A DNA stretch of 5,784 bases from Avichristensenella sp031550095 (GCA_031550095.1 JAVBOX010000097.1:1-5784), one strand, 5' to 3'; counted from the first letter of the stretch, positions 1-5,784 are shown. Numbers and translations are program-made. The notes: a model not told the origin generated them from the sequence alone.

Positions 1-146
1 ACGCCGTCTTCACCGTTTTGCTTGGCGGGGTTACCTGCGCGTTGTATTTAAGAAGACCTGTAAACCGCGGGCCGGAACCCGGGCAGTTTTCTCACGAAGG
101 GCCCAATCTGTCCCGGCTGAAGCGGGCAAACCTGGACGACGAATAA
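1..146 (+). CDS. C-terminal end of an unidentified membrane protein (5' truncated)
   Basis: An open frame with codons beginning at position 3 enters from the left edge and stops at TAA 144-146, giving the last 47 residues of a protein. The visible part starts with a hydrophobic stretch (AVFTVLLGGVTCALYL) that looks like the end of a final transmembrane helix. A basic RR follows immediately, then a polar tail of about 30 residues ending in NLDDE. By the positive-inside rule this suggests a cytoplasmic C-terminus. The frame reads in the same direction as the MFS gene and ends 30 bp before it, so the two are probably co-transcribed. Too little remains to name a family; a transporter or other polytopic protein is possible. 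The evidence that it is coding is frame continuity, the helix-plus-basic-tail pattern and the operon-like spacing. Confidence 0.6.
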   Translation, partial: AVFTVLLGGVTCALYLRRPVNRGPEPGQFSHEGPNLSRLKRANLDDE

Positions 147-176
147 ATTAAGAAAGCATAGGGGACGCGTTTCCTC

Positions 177-1655
177 ATGAATAGAAAGCGCCGCTTTAAG
201 TTTACGAAGCCGCACATCCAACTTTACGATACAACGGGCCTCTCCCAGGATGTGCAGAAGAGTCTAAACACCGCGATTTTGGCGGTTACGTTCAGCATGG
301 TATTTGTCAATATCACCTCCGGTGCCGCCTGGACAGGCTTTCAACGGATGCTTGGGGCTGATTCTTTAACCCTCGGCATCATTTCGGCCATACCGGTCGC
401 CGCGTCCACAATGCAGATTTTCGCCTCCTATTGCCTGGAGAAATGGCAAAAGCGCCGTGCTCTGCTCCTGGTGTTTGGCTTTGTTCACCGCTTTACTTGG
501 GTTATTATCGGCCTGATTCCCTACTTGATCCCCATGGACAAGGCGAGCATGCGCCTTATGATGTTGATGGTTCTTTTGGCCGTATCGGCGGGGGGCGGAT
601 CGTTCCTTAATGTGACGTTCTATTCGCTGATCACCGATTTGGTTCCCATGCGCATCCGGGGCCGGTATTTCTCCGCGCGGCAAGCGGTGTCGCTGCTGGC
701 GGGTATTCTGGCTGGCCTCTTTGTCAGTTGGATCATGGATGCCGTGGACAGCCACATTGCCTTTACAATTGTGCTGGTGATCGCGGGGATATTCGGTTGC
801 TTGGATATTTGCTGCTTCTTCAATATCCATTTCCCTCCCATGCAGGAACATAAGGGAAAAGGGGAGAGCTTTGGCGCCATGCTTCGGTCCGTTCTTTCGG
901 ATCGGAGCTATATGAAAATTGTTGGCTATTTTACTCTCTGGTTTTTCGCCGTAAACATTTCCGGTCCCTTTGGCAACGTGCTCTTCCTGGAGCATGCTCG
1001 CATGACATTTACGGAAATTACCGTCTATAACCAAATCATCCCCAACATTACCACCGTGCTGATCATCGGCTGGTGGGGGCGGCAGATGGATCGCTATGGC
1101 AACCAGCCCATCGTCCAGCTGGCGGGCCTATATTGTATGCTGCTCCCCTTGACCTATGTATTCGTCGGGCCTCGGTCCTTTTTGATTCTGCCCTTTGCCC
1201 ACGCGATATCCGGCATGGCGTGGCCCGCCAGCGACATTGGACAGCAGAATATGTACTTGGCCAAGGCACCCGGCCACAACCGATCCATGTATGTGGCGGT
1301 ATTCTTCACCTGCACCCAGCTTTTTGGCACAGCCCTCTCGAATTTCCTGGGCGGTTTGCTGATGTCCGGGCCTCTGATTCGGCTGGAGGAGCTGAACTGG
1401 CGGGTTCTTGGCTTTCAGCTGAGCCGCTATAACTATATCTTTCTGGTGTCCGGCGTCCTGCGATTTGCCTGTGTTCTGGGCCTTTTGCCCCATCTGCGGG
1501 ATGTTGCCGATACCTCCGCCCGGGAGGTCGTCCGATCCATTGCCCACCAGGTGTCCGGAAAGGCTCATGGTTTTTGGATTGGTATGAGGATCAAGCGTTT
1601 GAGGCAACAATATCATAAGAGGCATTCCAAAAACAAGGGGGCCAATGAGACATGA
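177..1655 (+). CDS. Major facilitator superfamily (MFS) transporter, substrate unknown
   Basis: A 492-residue polytopic membrane protein predicted to move a small solute across the cytoplasmic membrane. About 12 hydrophobic segments are visible, at roughly residues 30-50, 64-86, 95-119, 126-150, 168-188, 194-217, 247-271, 284-300, 311-331, 335-352, 371-397 and 418-438. A charged loop (about 220-245) divides them into two six-helix halves. After helix 8 the sequence GRQMDRYGN (301-309) fits the MFS motif A pattern G-x3-D-R-x-G; the equivalent loop after helix 2 is a degenerate LEKWQKRR (87-94). VPMRIRGRYFSARQ (156-169) is the conserved-looking loop before helix 5. The C-terminal tail (about 440-492) is long and strongly basic. 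ATG 177 is preceded by AGGGG at 160-164, a slightly long 12-nt spacing. The stop overlaps the pepF start. MFS membership is clear from the architecture, but sugar, drug and peptide-like substrates cannot be told apart here. Confidence 0.88.
   Translation: MNRKRRFKFTKPHIQLYDTTGLSQDVQKSLNTAILAVTFSMVFVNITSGAAWTGFQRMLGADSLTLGIISAIPVAASTMQIFASYCLEKWQKRRALLLVFGFVHRFTWVIIGLIPYLIPMDKASMRLMMLMVLLAVSAGGGSFLNVTFYSLITDLVPMRIRGRYFSARQAVSLLAGILAGLFVSWIMDAVDSHIAFTIVLVIAGIFGCLDICCFFNIHFPPMQEHKGKGESFGAMLRSVLSDRSYMKIVGYFTLWFFAVNISGPFGNVLFLEHARMTFTEITVYNQIIPNITTVLIIGWWGRQMDRYGNQPIVQLAGLYCMLLPLTYVFVGPRSFLILPFAHAISGMAWPASDIGQQNMYLAKAPGHNRSMYVAVFFTCTQLFGTALSNFLGGLLMSGPLIRLEELNWRVLGFQLSRYNYIFLVSGVLRFACVLGLLPHLRDVADTSAREVVRSIAHQVSGKAHGFWIGMRIKRLRQQYHKRHSKNKGANET
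1635..1655 (+). promoter_or_regulatory. pepF ribosome binding site and ATGA stop/start overlap
   Basis: AAGGGG at 1635-1640 lies 11 nt before ATG 1652, inside the last codons of the MFS gene. The MFS stop TGA (1653-1655) shares bases with the pepF start ATG (1652-1654). This ATGA junction is the classic arrangement for translational coupling, so the two proteins are probably made from one mRNA by terminating and re-initiating ribosomes. The coupling is an inference; the overlap is seen directly. Confidence 0.75.
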
Positions 1656-3451
1656 GCAAGCAAACGGTGATACGCCCCCGAAAGGCGATTGATCCAAAGG
1701 ACATGTGGTGCTTGGAGGATATATATCCGTCGGCGGAAGTCTGGGAAGCGGACTTTTCAAGGGTTCAGGAGAAAATCCAAGAGCTCCTCAAGGTGGAGGA
1801 GGCGTTGACCCCGACGCCGGAAGGTATTTTGTCGGTGCTTAAAGCCGTCATGGCATTGAGCCGGCTTTTCAATAAGCTCTTTAGTTATGCCCGGATGCGC
1901 CGGGATGAGGACAGCCGGTTGCCTCAATCCCAGGGAATGGTTGACCGTGCGGAATCACTGGGCGCTCGTGTAGGCGCCGCCTGTGCCTTTCTGCGCCCCG
2001 CGCTTCTGGCGATGCCCGAGGCGCTGCTCACACGCTGCATTGCCGATCCGGATTTTGCGGATTACGACCGTTTGCTCTGGGACGTTTTGCGAAGCCGGCC
2101 ACATACGCTTCCCGCGGAGCAGGAGGCCTTGCTGGCGGAGGCAGAGGAGATCGGCGGCGCTCCTGGCAATATCTATACGCTTTTTACGGAGGCGGATCTA
2201 TCCTTTCCTACCATCAAAGGCGAGGACGGCAAGCGAGTCACTGTCAGCGACGCCCGCTTCCTCACATTGCTGGGCAGCCGGGATGGCCGGGTGCGAAAGG
2301 ATGCTTATGAGGCGGTCATGAATGCCTACGGCAAATTTGGGAACACCTTTGCCGCCATGTACGCGGCATCTGTGAAGGCGGATCTGTTTGACGCGAAGGC
2401 CCATAAGTTCCCGACGGCGATTGAAGCTGCCCTGTTCAGCAGCGAGATTCCCGTGCCGGTCTATGACGCGCTGATCACCGCCATCGATGACCGGCTGCCC
2501 GCCTTGAACCGATATCAGGCTTTGAAACGGAAAACCCTTGGCCTGGATACGCTCCATCTGTGGGATTTGTATGCGGATACGGCCAAAGATTTTTCCTTGA
2601 AGCTGACCTATGATCAGGCTTATGACTTGGTCCTGGAGGCCCTTGCGCCGCTAGGCGCGGATTATGTGAACGTGATTCGAAAGGCCAAGGAAGCCGGCTG
2701 GGTGGATGTGTACGAAAATGCCGGAAAACATCACGGCGCGTATTCCTGGGGCAATTATGACTCACATCCCTATGTTCTGATGAACTTCGAAGGAACCCTG
2801 GATAGCGCCTCCACGCTTGCCCATGAGCTGGGTCACGCCATGCACTCCTATTTTTCGAATGCCGCTCAGCCATACGCCAAGGCGGATTACACCCTCTTTG
2901 CCGCGGAGGTGGCCTCCACAGTCAATGAGATCCTGCTGAGCTGTTATCTGCTGGAGAAGCACCCGGAGCTTACCGCCCAGCAATCCCTTCTTGGCGCGTT
3001 GCTGGAGCATTTCAGGACGACGGTCTTTCGCCAAACCCTCTTTGCGACCTTTGAAAAAGAAACCCACGCCATGCAGGAGCGGGGCGAGGCGCTGACCCGG
3101 GAAGCGCTCTGCGGGCTGTACTACCGCATCAATGAAAAATTCTACGGACAAGGCGCCGTCGTCGATCAGGCCGTTGAGAATGAATGGATGCGCATCCCCC
3201 ATTTCTACAATGCGTTCTATGTATACCAATATGCCACGGGCTTTTCGGCCGCCGTTTGCATCGCCCGGAAGATTCTCCGGGAGGGCAAGGCCGCTGTGGA
3301 TGGGTATATGCGTTTTCTGTCGGCTGGAGGATCTCTGCCGCCATTGGAAGCCCTAAAGCTGGCGGGCGTGGATATGGCCACACCAGTGCCAATGCGGGAG
3401 GCGCTGGATTGGTTTGAAGAGGTGCTCATGAAGTTCAAACAGATCTGCTGA
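1652..3451 (+). CDS. pepF: Oligoendopeptidase F (peptidase family M3B)
   Basis: A 599-residue zinc metallopeptidase, the usual length for PepF, which cleaves internal bonds of oligopeptides in the cytoplasm. The zinc motif HELGH is at residues 391-395 (H391 and H395 ligands, E392 general base). The third ligand is expected to be E419 in FAAEVAS, 24 residues downstream, matching the M3 spacing. GAYSWG (362-367) and the segment up to HPYVLMNFEGT are typical M3B surroundings. RIPHFYNAFYVYQYATG (514-530) carries the conserved His517 and Tyr residues (519, 523, 525, 527) thought to bind substrate or stabilise the transition state. The helical N-terminal part (about 1-190) includes the usual opening W-x-L-E-D-I-Y. 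There is no signal peptide or membrane helix, so it is cytoplasmic. All visible active-site residues are intact. It overlaps the MFS gene by 4 bp. The family call is firm; substrate preference is not readable. Confidence 0.96.
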   Translation: MSKQTVIRPRKAIDPKDMWCLEDIYPSAEVWEADFSRVQEKIQELLKVEEALTPTPEGILSVLKAVMALSRLFNKLFSYARMRRDEDSRLPQSQGMVDRAESLGARVGAACAFLRPALLAMPEALLTRCIADPDFADYDRLLWDVLRSRPHTLPAEQEALLAEAEEIGGAPGNIYTLFTEADLSFPTIKGEDGKRVTVSDARFLTLLGSRDGRVRKDAYEAVMNAYGKFGNTFAAMYAASVKADLFDAKAHKFPTAIEAALFSSEIPVPVYDALITAIDDRLPALNRYQALKRKTLGLDTLHLWDLYADTAKDFSLKLTYDQAYDLVLEALAPLGADYVNVIRKAKEAGWVDVYENAGKHHGAYSWGNYDSHPYVLMNFEGTLDSASTLAHELGHAMHSYFSNAAQPYAKADYTLFAAEVASTVNEILLSCYLLEKHPELTAQQSLLGALLEHFRTTVFRQTLFATFEKETHAMQERGEALTREALCGLYYRINEKFYGQGAVVDQAVENEWMRIPHFYNAFYVYQYATGFSAAVCIARKILREGKAAVDGYMRFLSAGGSLPPLEALKLAGVDMATPVPMREALDWFEEVLMKFKQIC

Positions 3452-3468
3452 CCGTCACTTGATGCGCG

Positions 3469-3483
3469 AAAGATTCTATCTTT
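3469..3483. repeat. Short perfect inverted repeat after pepF
   Basis: AAAGAT (3469-3474), a 3-nt TCT spacer and ATCTTT (3478-3483) form a 6-bp perfect palindromic stem 18 bp after the pepF stop. It is A+T-rich and followed by ACACGGG rather than a T run, so on its own it is a poor terminator. It may be chance or a minor 3'-end structure of the pepF mRNA. Confidence 0.35.
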
Positions 3484-3497
3484 ACACGGGAGCGTGA

Positions 3498-3537
3498 TAA
3501 AATGCCCCCCATCCCCGCTGCGAGGCGGAATGGGGGG
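3498..3537 (-). terminator. Putative intrinsic terminator for the aminotransferase transcript
   Basis: CCCCCCAT (3505-3512) pairs with ATGGGGGG (3530-3537). An inner CCGC (3515-3518) pairs with GCGG (3525-3528) across a small CC/A internal loop, leaving a 6-nt loop (3519-3524). Read on the minus strand, the stem is followed by GCATTTTATC, a short T-rich tract (TTTT at 3499-3502 in plus coordinates). That suits termination of the leftward aminotransferase mRNA about 75-110 nt after its stop codon. On the plus strand the stem is followed by ATATTCAAGG with no T run, so it would terminate pepF less well, although such a strong hairpin could still mark the pepF mRNA 3' end. The hairpin is certain; the terminator role is an inference, weakened by the short T tract. 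Confidence 0.6.
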
Positions 3538-3546
3538 ATATTCAAG

Positions 3547-3588
3547 GCCAAAGCGCTCGAACGGGATCCAATGGGCAGCGCCTTTGGC
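3547..3588. repeat. Imperfect inverted repeat between the convergent genes
   Basis: GCCAAAGCGCT (3547-3557) and AGCGCCTTTGGC (3577-3588) are reverse complements except for one bulged base, giving an 11-bp stem around a 19-nt loop that itself contains the palindrome GGATCC (3564-3569). It lies between the aminotransferase stop and the terminator-like hairpin, so it would be part of the 3' untranslated region of that mRNA. No T run follows on either strand. A role in mRNA 3'-end stability is possible but not shown. Confidence 0.5.
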
Positions 3589-3613
3589 GTCCCCTTTCCC
3601 GCCGCTACGATCC

Positions 3614-4819
3614 TTAAACCGGCTCCAGCGACTTCACGAACGCTTCGATGGCGGATAGGCCTTGGGCGATATCATCCCGGCAAATGGCATAGGACAGGCG
3701 GCAATAGCCGGGGGCCTCGAAGGGATCGCCGGGCACCACGGCGACTTTCGCCTCTTCAAGCAGCATGGCGGCTAAATTCATCGTATCTTCTATGGGTGTC
3801 CCCTTATAACGGCGGTTCAGCAACGCCTTGCAGTTGAGCATAACATAGAAAGCTCCTTGGGGGGTTACGCAGGAAAGCCCATCCATGCGGTCGATCCATT
3901 CCACCATCATTTTTCTGCGGGCGTCAAATTCAGCCCGCATAGACTGAATGATGGCTTGGCCGTTTTTCAAGGCTTCCATGGAGGCGTATTGGGCGATGGA
4001 GTTGGGATTGGAAGTAGCGTGGCTCTGATAGGCGGTCATGGCTTCGATGATATCCTTGGGGCCAACGGCATAGCCGATTCGCCATCCGGTCATGGCATAG
4101 GTTTTGGAAACGCCATTGATCACAAGGGTCTGGGCCTTGGTTTTCTCGCCCAGGGAAGCGATGGATGTATGCTTATGGCCGTCGTAGATCAACTGCTCAT
4201 ATATCTCGTCGGAGACAACAAAAAGCTCTTTCTCAATGGCGATTTCCGCCAACTCCCGCACGAGCTCCTCGGGGTAGACGCAGCCTGTTGGGTTTGAGGG
4301 GGAGTTGATCAGAAGAGCTTTCGTTCTGGGGGTGATTCGTTGGGCGATGCCCTGGGCGGTGGGCATGAAGCTGTTCTCCTCGGTGGAAGGAACAAAGACG
4401 GGCACGCCGTCAGCCATGCGGATCATCTCGGGATAACTGACCCAGCAGGGAGAAGGCAGCAACACTTCGTCGCCTGGATTCAGCAACGCCAAAAAGGCTT
4501 GCAACAGCGCTTGCTTCGCGCCGTTGGTGACCAGAACTTGGTCTGGCGTGTAGGTAAGGTCGTTTTCTCGGGCGAGCTTGGCGCAGATGGCCTGCCTGAG
4601 CTCCAGGGTCCCGCCGGTTGCGGTGTAGCGGGTCATTCCTTTGGCGATAGCCTCTCGGGCGGCGTCGCAGATGTATTCTGGAGTGGGAAAATCCGGCTCC
4701 CCCGCGGCGAAACCGATGATCCGCTGTCCTTCAGCTTTCAGGGCCTTTGCCCGCGCGTCGATGGAGAGAGTTGCAGAAGGGGTGATCCTGGAACAGCGGG
4801 ATGAAATGGAAAGCGACAT
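3614..4819 (-). CDS. aspB: Class I/II PLP-dependent aminotransferase, aspartate aminotransferase (AspB-like)
   Basis: A 401-residue cytoplasmic fold-type I aminotransferase, predicted to transfer the amino group between aspartate and 2-oxoglutarate using pyridoxal phosphate. Motifs in order: AAGEPDFPTPE (38-48), TNGAKQAL (98-105), PCWVSYPEM (124-132), SPSNPTG with Asn176, SDEIYE with Asp204 and Tyr207, and GVSKTYAMTGWRIGY with the Schiff-base Lys239 and Arg247. The substrate-carboxylate Arg374 lies in CRLSYA. All PLP-binding residues are present. The pattern matches the AspB group of Bacillus and Thermus, in which the lysine of GAKQAL or GGKQAL (here K102) is associated with acidic substrates. 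ATG 4817-4819 was chosen because AAGGAGG lies 6 nt upstream. The upstream in-frame ATG at 4889-4891 would add 24 non-conserved residues and touches the likely -10 box. The gene converges with pepF and diverges from the DUF3048 gene. An aromatic or other amino-acid preference cannot be excluded. Confidence 0.92.
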   Translation of the reverse strand: MSLSISSRCSRITPSATLSIDARAKALKAEGQRIIGFAAGEPDFPTPEYICDAAREAIAKGMTRYTATGGTLELRQAICAKLARENDLTYTPDQVLVTNGAKQALLQAFLALLNPGDEVLLPSPCWVSYPEMIRMADGVPVFVPSTEENSFMPTAQGIAQRITPRTKALLINSPSNPTGCVYPEELVRELAEIAIEKELFVVSDEIYEQLIYDGHKHTSIASLGEKTKAQTLVINGVSKTYAMTGWRIGYAVGPKDIIEAMTAYQSHATSNPNSIAQYASMEALKNGQAIIQSMRAEFDARRKMMVEWIDRMDGLSCVTPQGAFYVMLNCKALLNRRYKGTPIEDTMNLAAMLLEEAKVAVVPGDPFEAPGYCRLSYAICRDDIAQGLSAIEAFVKSLEPV

Positions 4820-4825
4820 GTTGTT

Positions 4826-4832
4826 CCTCCTT
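4826..4832 (-). promoter_or_regulatory. Shine-Dalgarno site that fixes the aminotransferase start
   Basis: On the minus strand AAGGAGG (4832 down to 4826) is followed by 6 nt and ATG at 4819-4817. This near-consensus site decides between that ATG and the longer reading frame starting at 4891, which has no comparable site. Confidence 0.88.
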
Positions 4833-4891
4833 AGCGTGCGGCTCGGATGATTGTGGCGAGAGCTATTCGGAAAATATGCAGCACGGCTCAT

Positions 4892-4920
4892 ATTATACTA
4901 CGTTTCCGGCGAAAAATCCT
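4892..4920 (-). promoter_or_regulatory. Likely sigma-A type promoter of the aminotransferase gene
   Basis: A perfect TATAAT -10 box is read on the minus strand (4897 down to 4892). Transcription would start near 4885, leaving a leader of about 65 nt before the ATG. No good -35 hexamer stands at 16-18 bp; the best available bases are GGATTT or AGGATT (about 4914-4920), so the -35 is weak or an activator may be needed. A+T-rich DNA upstream could act as an UP element. The upstream in-frame ATG (4891) directly abuts this -10 box and would lie before the transcript start. Confidence 0.55.
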
Positions 4921-5060
4921 TCCAAAAAACTAAATTATTGAAATATTATTTATTCTTTCCTGCATTTAAAATTAAATGGAATCCGATTGGGGTTAGATTC
5001 GTCTTATGTGATGAAGACAGTGGAAAAAATAGAAAAATGGGCCAAATGGGAAGGAATTAA

Positions 5061-5066
5061 TACAAT
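5061..5066 (+). promoter_or_regulatory. Weak candidate -10 box for the DUF3048 gene
   Basis: TACAAT matches the sigma-A -10 consensus at five of six positions. It is followed by about 75 nt before the TTG start and preceded by A+T-rich DNA, but no good -35 stands 16-18 bp upstream (best is TGGGCC at 5038-5043). A TTGACC at 5085-5090 would make a good -35, yet has no -10-like hexamer at the right distance. The true promoter is therefore uncertain. Confidence 0.25.
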
Positions 5067-5095
5067 CACAGCGAATATTGCCTGTTGACCCAAGG

Positions 5096-5119
5096 TGTGA
5101 CAATCATGTGACACTGTCA
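5096..5119. promoter_or_regulatory. TGTGACA direct repeats with overlapping palindrome, possible operator
   Basis: TGTGACA occurs at 5096-5102 and again at 5107-5113, an 11-bp period of about one helical turn. The second copy continues into TGTCA (5115-5119), forming the palindrome TGACA-C-TGTCA (5109-5119). Further TGAC tetramers occur at 5086 and 5123. The cluster sits just before the DUF3048 ribosome binding site, where a repressor or response regulator could bind. The repeats are seen directly; the regulatory role is an inference. Confidence 0.35.
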
Positions 5120-5126
5120 ATATGAC

Positions 5127-5131
5127 GGAGG
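5127..5131 (+). promoter_or_regulatory. Shine-Dalgarno site for the TTG-started DUF3048 gene
   Basis: GGAGG at 5127-5131 is followed by 9 nt and TTG 5141-5143. It supports TTG as the start: the frame has a stop at 5123-5125, and the first in-frame ATG (5222) lies beyond the signal peptide. Confidence 0.7.
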
Positions 5132-5140
5132 TGTGAGTCT

Positions 5141-5784
5141 TTGTTTCTTAAAAGAATTCGGTTGTTTAGCATTCTCTTGCTTGTTGTCGTACTCATTTCA
5201 TCCTTTGCGTCCGCGGCGCCAATGACGTCCAATGCGGTCACCATGCCCAAGACATCCTCCACTGGCGCCCATGGCGGAAATGAGGTGCCGGAGGGTAAGT
5301 CGCCTACCACAGGTTTGGATTGGCAGGGAGCCTATCGGCCCATGGTCGTTCAGATCAGCAATGCCAATCAGGCTCGTCCTCAATGGAATCTATCTGAGGC
5401 GGATATCGTATATGAGTCTATCATCTGGGGCCCCGCCCATACCCGCTACACAGTGGTCTATAGCGACAATCATCCCGACTTGGTCGGCCCGATCCGGTCG
5501 GCTCGCTGGCATAACTGCGAAATCCGCCAGGAATGGGATTGCCCTCTGATCTTCTGGGGCGGCCAATCGGAGTCAGGCACAAGCATCGCCGATTTCTTCA
5601 AGAACAATAACGTTACGAAAAGCTTTTTGTTTAGCCAAGCCGGCACCGGCTTTAACTATCAAAGCGTCGGCCTAGGCCGCTCTACCGAGCGTGTTTCGCC
5701 CCATAACGCTATCGGCAACCTCCAAACCATACTCAATGAAGCATGGCCTGCGAAGGAGGACGGCTCTCCGTACCAACCCAACTC
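5141..5784 (+). CDS. Exported DUF3048 (YerB-like) protein, 3' truncated by the window
   Basis: The frame is open from TTG 5141 to the window end (214 codons plus 2 bases). It begins with a good Sec signal peptide: basic KRIR (residues 4-7), a hydrophobic core LFSILLLVVVLIS (8-20) and an A-S-A signal peptidase I site near residue 25. There is no lipobox cysteine, so unlike Bacillus YerB it does not look like a lipoprotein. A linker rich in Ser, Thr and Gly (about 27-52) leads to the DUF3048 domain. The domain is recognised by SPTTGL (54-59, like the family's PLTGL), YRPMVVQISN (65-74), ARPQWNLSEADIVYES (78-93) and LVGPIRSAR (114-122). The family's biochemical role is unknown; members are extracytoplasmic proteins, common in Bacillota. 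The TTG start is chosen because of GGAGG 9 nt upstream and because only this start includes the signal peptide. The second half of the domain lies outside the window. Confidence 0.85.
   Translation, partial: MFLKRIRLFSILLLVVVLISSFASAAPMTSNAVTMPKTSSTGAHGGNEVPEGKSPTTGLDWQGAYRPMVVQISNANQARPQWNLSEADIVYESIIWGPAHTRYTVVYSDNHPDLVGPIRSARWHNCEIRQEWDCPLIFWGGQSESGTSIADFFKNNNVTKSFLFSQAGTGFNYQSVGLGRSTERVSPHNAIGNLQTILNEAWPAKEDGSPYQPN

Larger units (their letters stand above)
4833..5140. other. Divergent intergenic region with an A+T-rich core
   Basis: About 300 bp without a convincing gene lie between the divergent aminotransferase and DUF3048 genes. The left part holds the aminotransferase leader and TATAAT box. 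The stretch from about 4905 to 5070 is much richer in A and T than the flanking genes, with several A and T runs. The right part holds the DUF3048 promoter candidates, TGTGACA repeats and ribosome binding site. A 25-codon frame (ATG 5011 to TGA 5086-5088) with plausible residues lacks a ribosome binding site and is not called as a gene. GTCTT (5001-5005) and AAGAC (5014-5018) form a small 5-bp inverted repeat. I see no tRNA, terminator or known riboswitch. Confidence 0.6.

Noticed and set aside
366..1034. 222-codon minus-strand open frame inside the MFS gene
   Set aside because: It is antisense to a clearly conserved 12-helix transporter. Its translation is low-complexity, rich in His, Gln, Asn and Lys and without domain logic, as expected of a shadow frame in GC-rich coding DNA.
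1128..1760. 210-codon minus-strand open frame across the MFS/pepF junction
   Set aside because: It covers two real genes on the opposite strand and has no recognisable motif; the translation is rich in Pro, Gly and Gln as in a shadow frame.
3502..3837. 111-codon plus-strand frame starting in the convergent gap
   Set aside because: It begins within the terminator-like hairpin, runs antisense into the aminotransferase 3' end and has no ribosome binding site; the translation is Arg, Pro and Ala-rich.
3857..4804. Two plus-strand open frames (3857-4297 and 4340-4804) antisense to the aminotransferase
   Set aside because: The minus-strand aminotransferase carries all catalytic motifs across this region. 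The plus-strand frames are Gly-rich shadows with no conserved features.
4851..5060. 69-codon plus-strand frame MWRELFGK... in the divergent intergenic region
   Set aside because: There is no ribosome binding site, it overlaps the aminotransferase promoter and leader, and its composition simply follows the A+T-rich DNA.
5085..5115. TTGACC as a -35 box for a sigma-A promoter
   Set aside because: No hexamer resembling TATAAT stands 16-18 bp downstream (the bases there are TGTGAC, GTGACA or TGACAC), so a standard promoter here is not supported.
5133..5135. GTG as an alternative start near the GGAGG
   Set aside because: It is only one base from the GGAGG and in a different frame from the signal peptide and DUF3048 domain.
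5232..5549. 105-codon plus-strand frame inside the DUF3048 gene
   Set aside because: It is in a different frame from the recognisable DUF3048 motifs, which run continuously from the TTG start to the window end.

Overview
The window reads as chromosomal DNA from a Bacillota (Firmicutes) bacterium, most likely an uncultured Clostridia-type lineage. It has moderately GC-rich coding DNA, strong AGGAGG-type ribosome binding sites, one TTG start, an AspB-like class I aminotransferase, an M3B oligoendopeptidase F and a YerB/DUF3048-type exported protein. This assignment is inferred from gene families only; no rRNA or other taxonomic marker is present.

Layout. Positions 1-146 hold the last 47 codons of a plus-strand membrane protein. 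After a 30-bp gap come a 12-helix MFS transporter (177-1655) and oligoendopeptidase F (1652-3451), which overlap by the four bases ATGA, so the three genes look like one plus-strand operon. A 162-bp gap (3452-3613) separates pepF from a convergent minus-strand aminotransferase. The gap holds a GC-rich hairpin that resembles an intrinsic terminator mainly for the minus strand, plus a second long imperfect inverted repeat. The aminotransferase (3614-4819, minus) starts at an ATG preceded by a perfect AAGGAGG, not at the upstream ATG that would add 24 residues. A TATAAT box lies 72 bp upstream of the chosen start. A 321-bp divergent intergenic region (4820-5140), very A+T-rich between about 4905 and 5070, separates it from a plus-strand secreted DUF3048 protein. 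That gene starts at TTG 5141 and runs off the end of the window.

How the genes fit together. PepF cleaves oligopeptides in the cytoplasm and AspB exchanges amino groups between aspartate/glutamate and 2-oxo acids, so both fit peptide and amino-acid metabolism. The MFS substrate cannot be read from the sequence, but tight coupling to PepF makes a peptide-related or stress-related partnership possible. The DUF3048 protein is probably exported and its function is unknown.

I see no CRISPR array, insertion sequence, tRNA, rRNA or phage gene. The genes are ordinary. The parts worth a second look are the divergent intergenic region with its TGTGACA repeats, the MFS-PepF coupling, and the non-lipoprotein, TTG-started DUF3048 gene. 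I do not see convincing evidence of a new biological system here.
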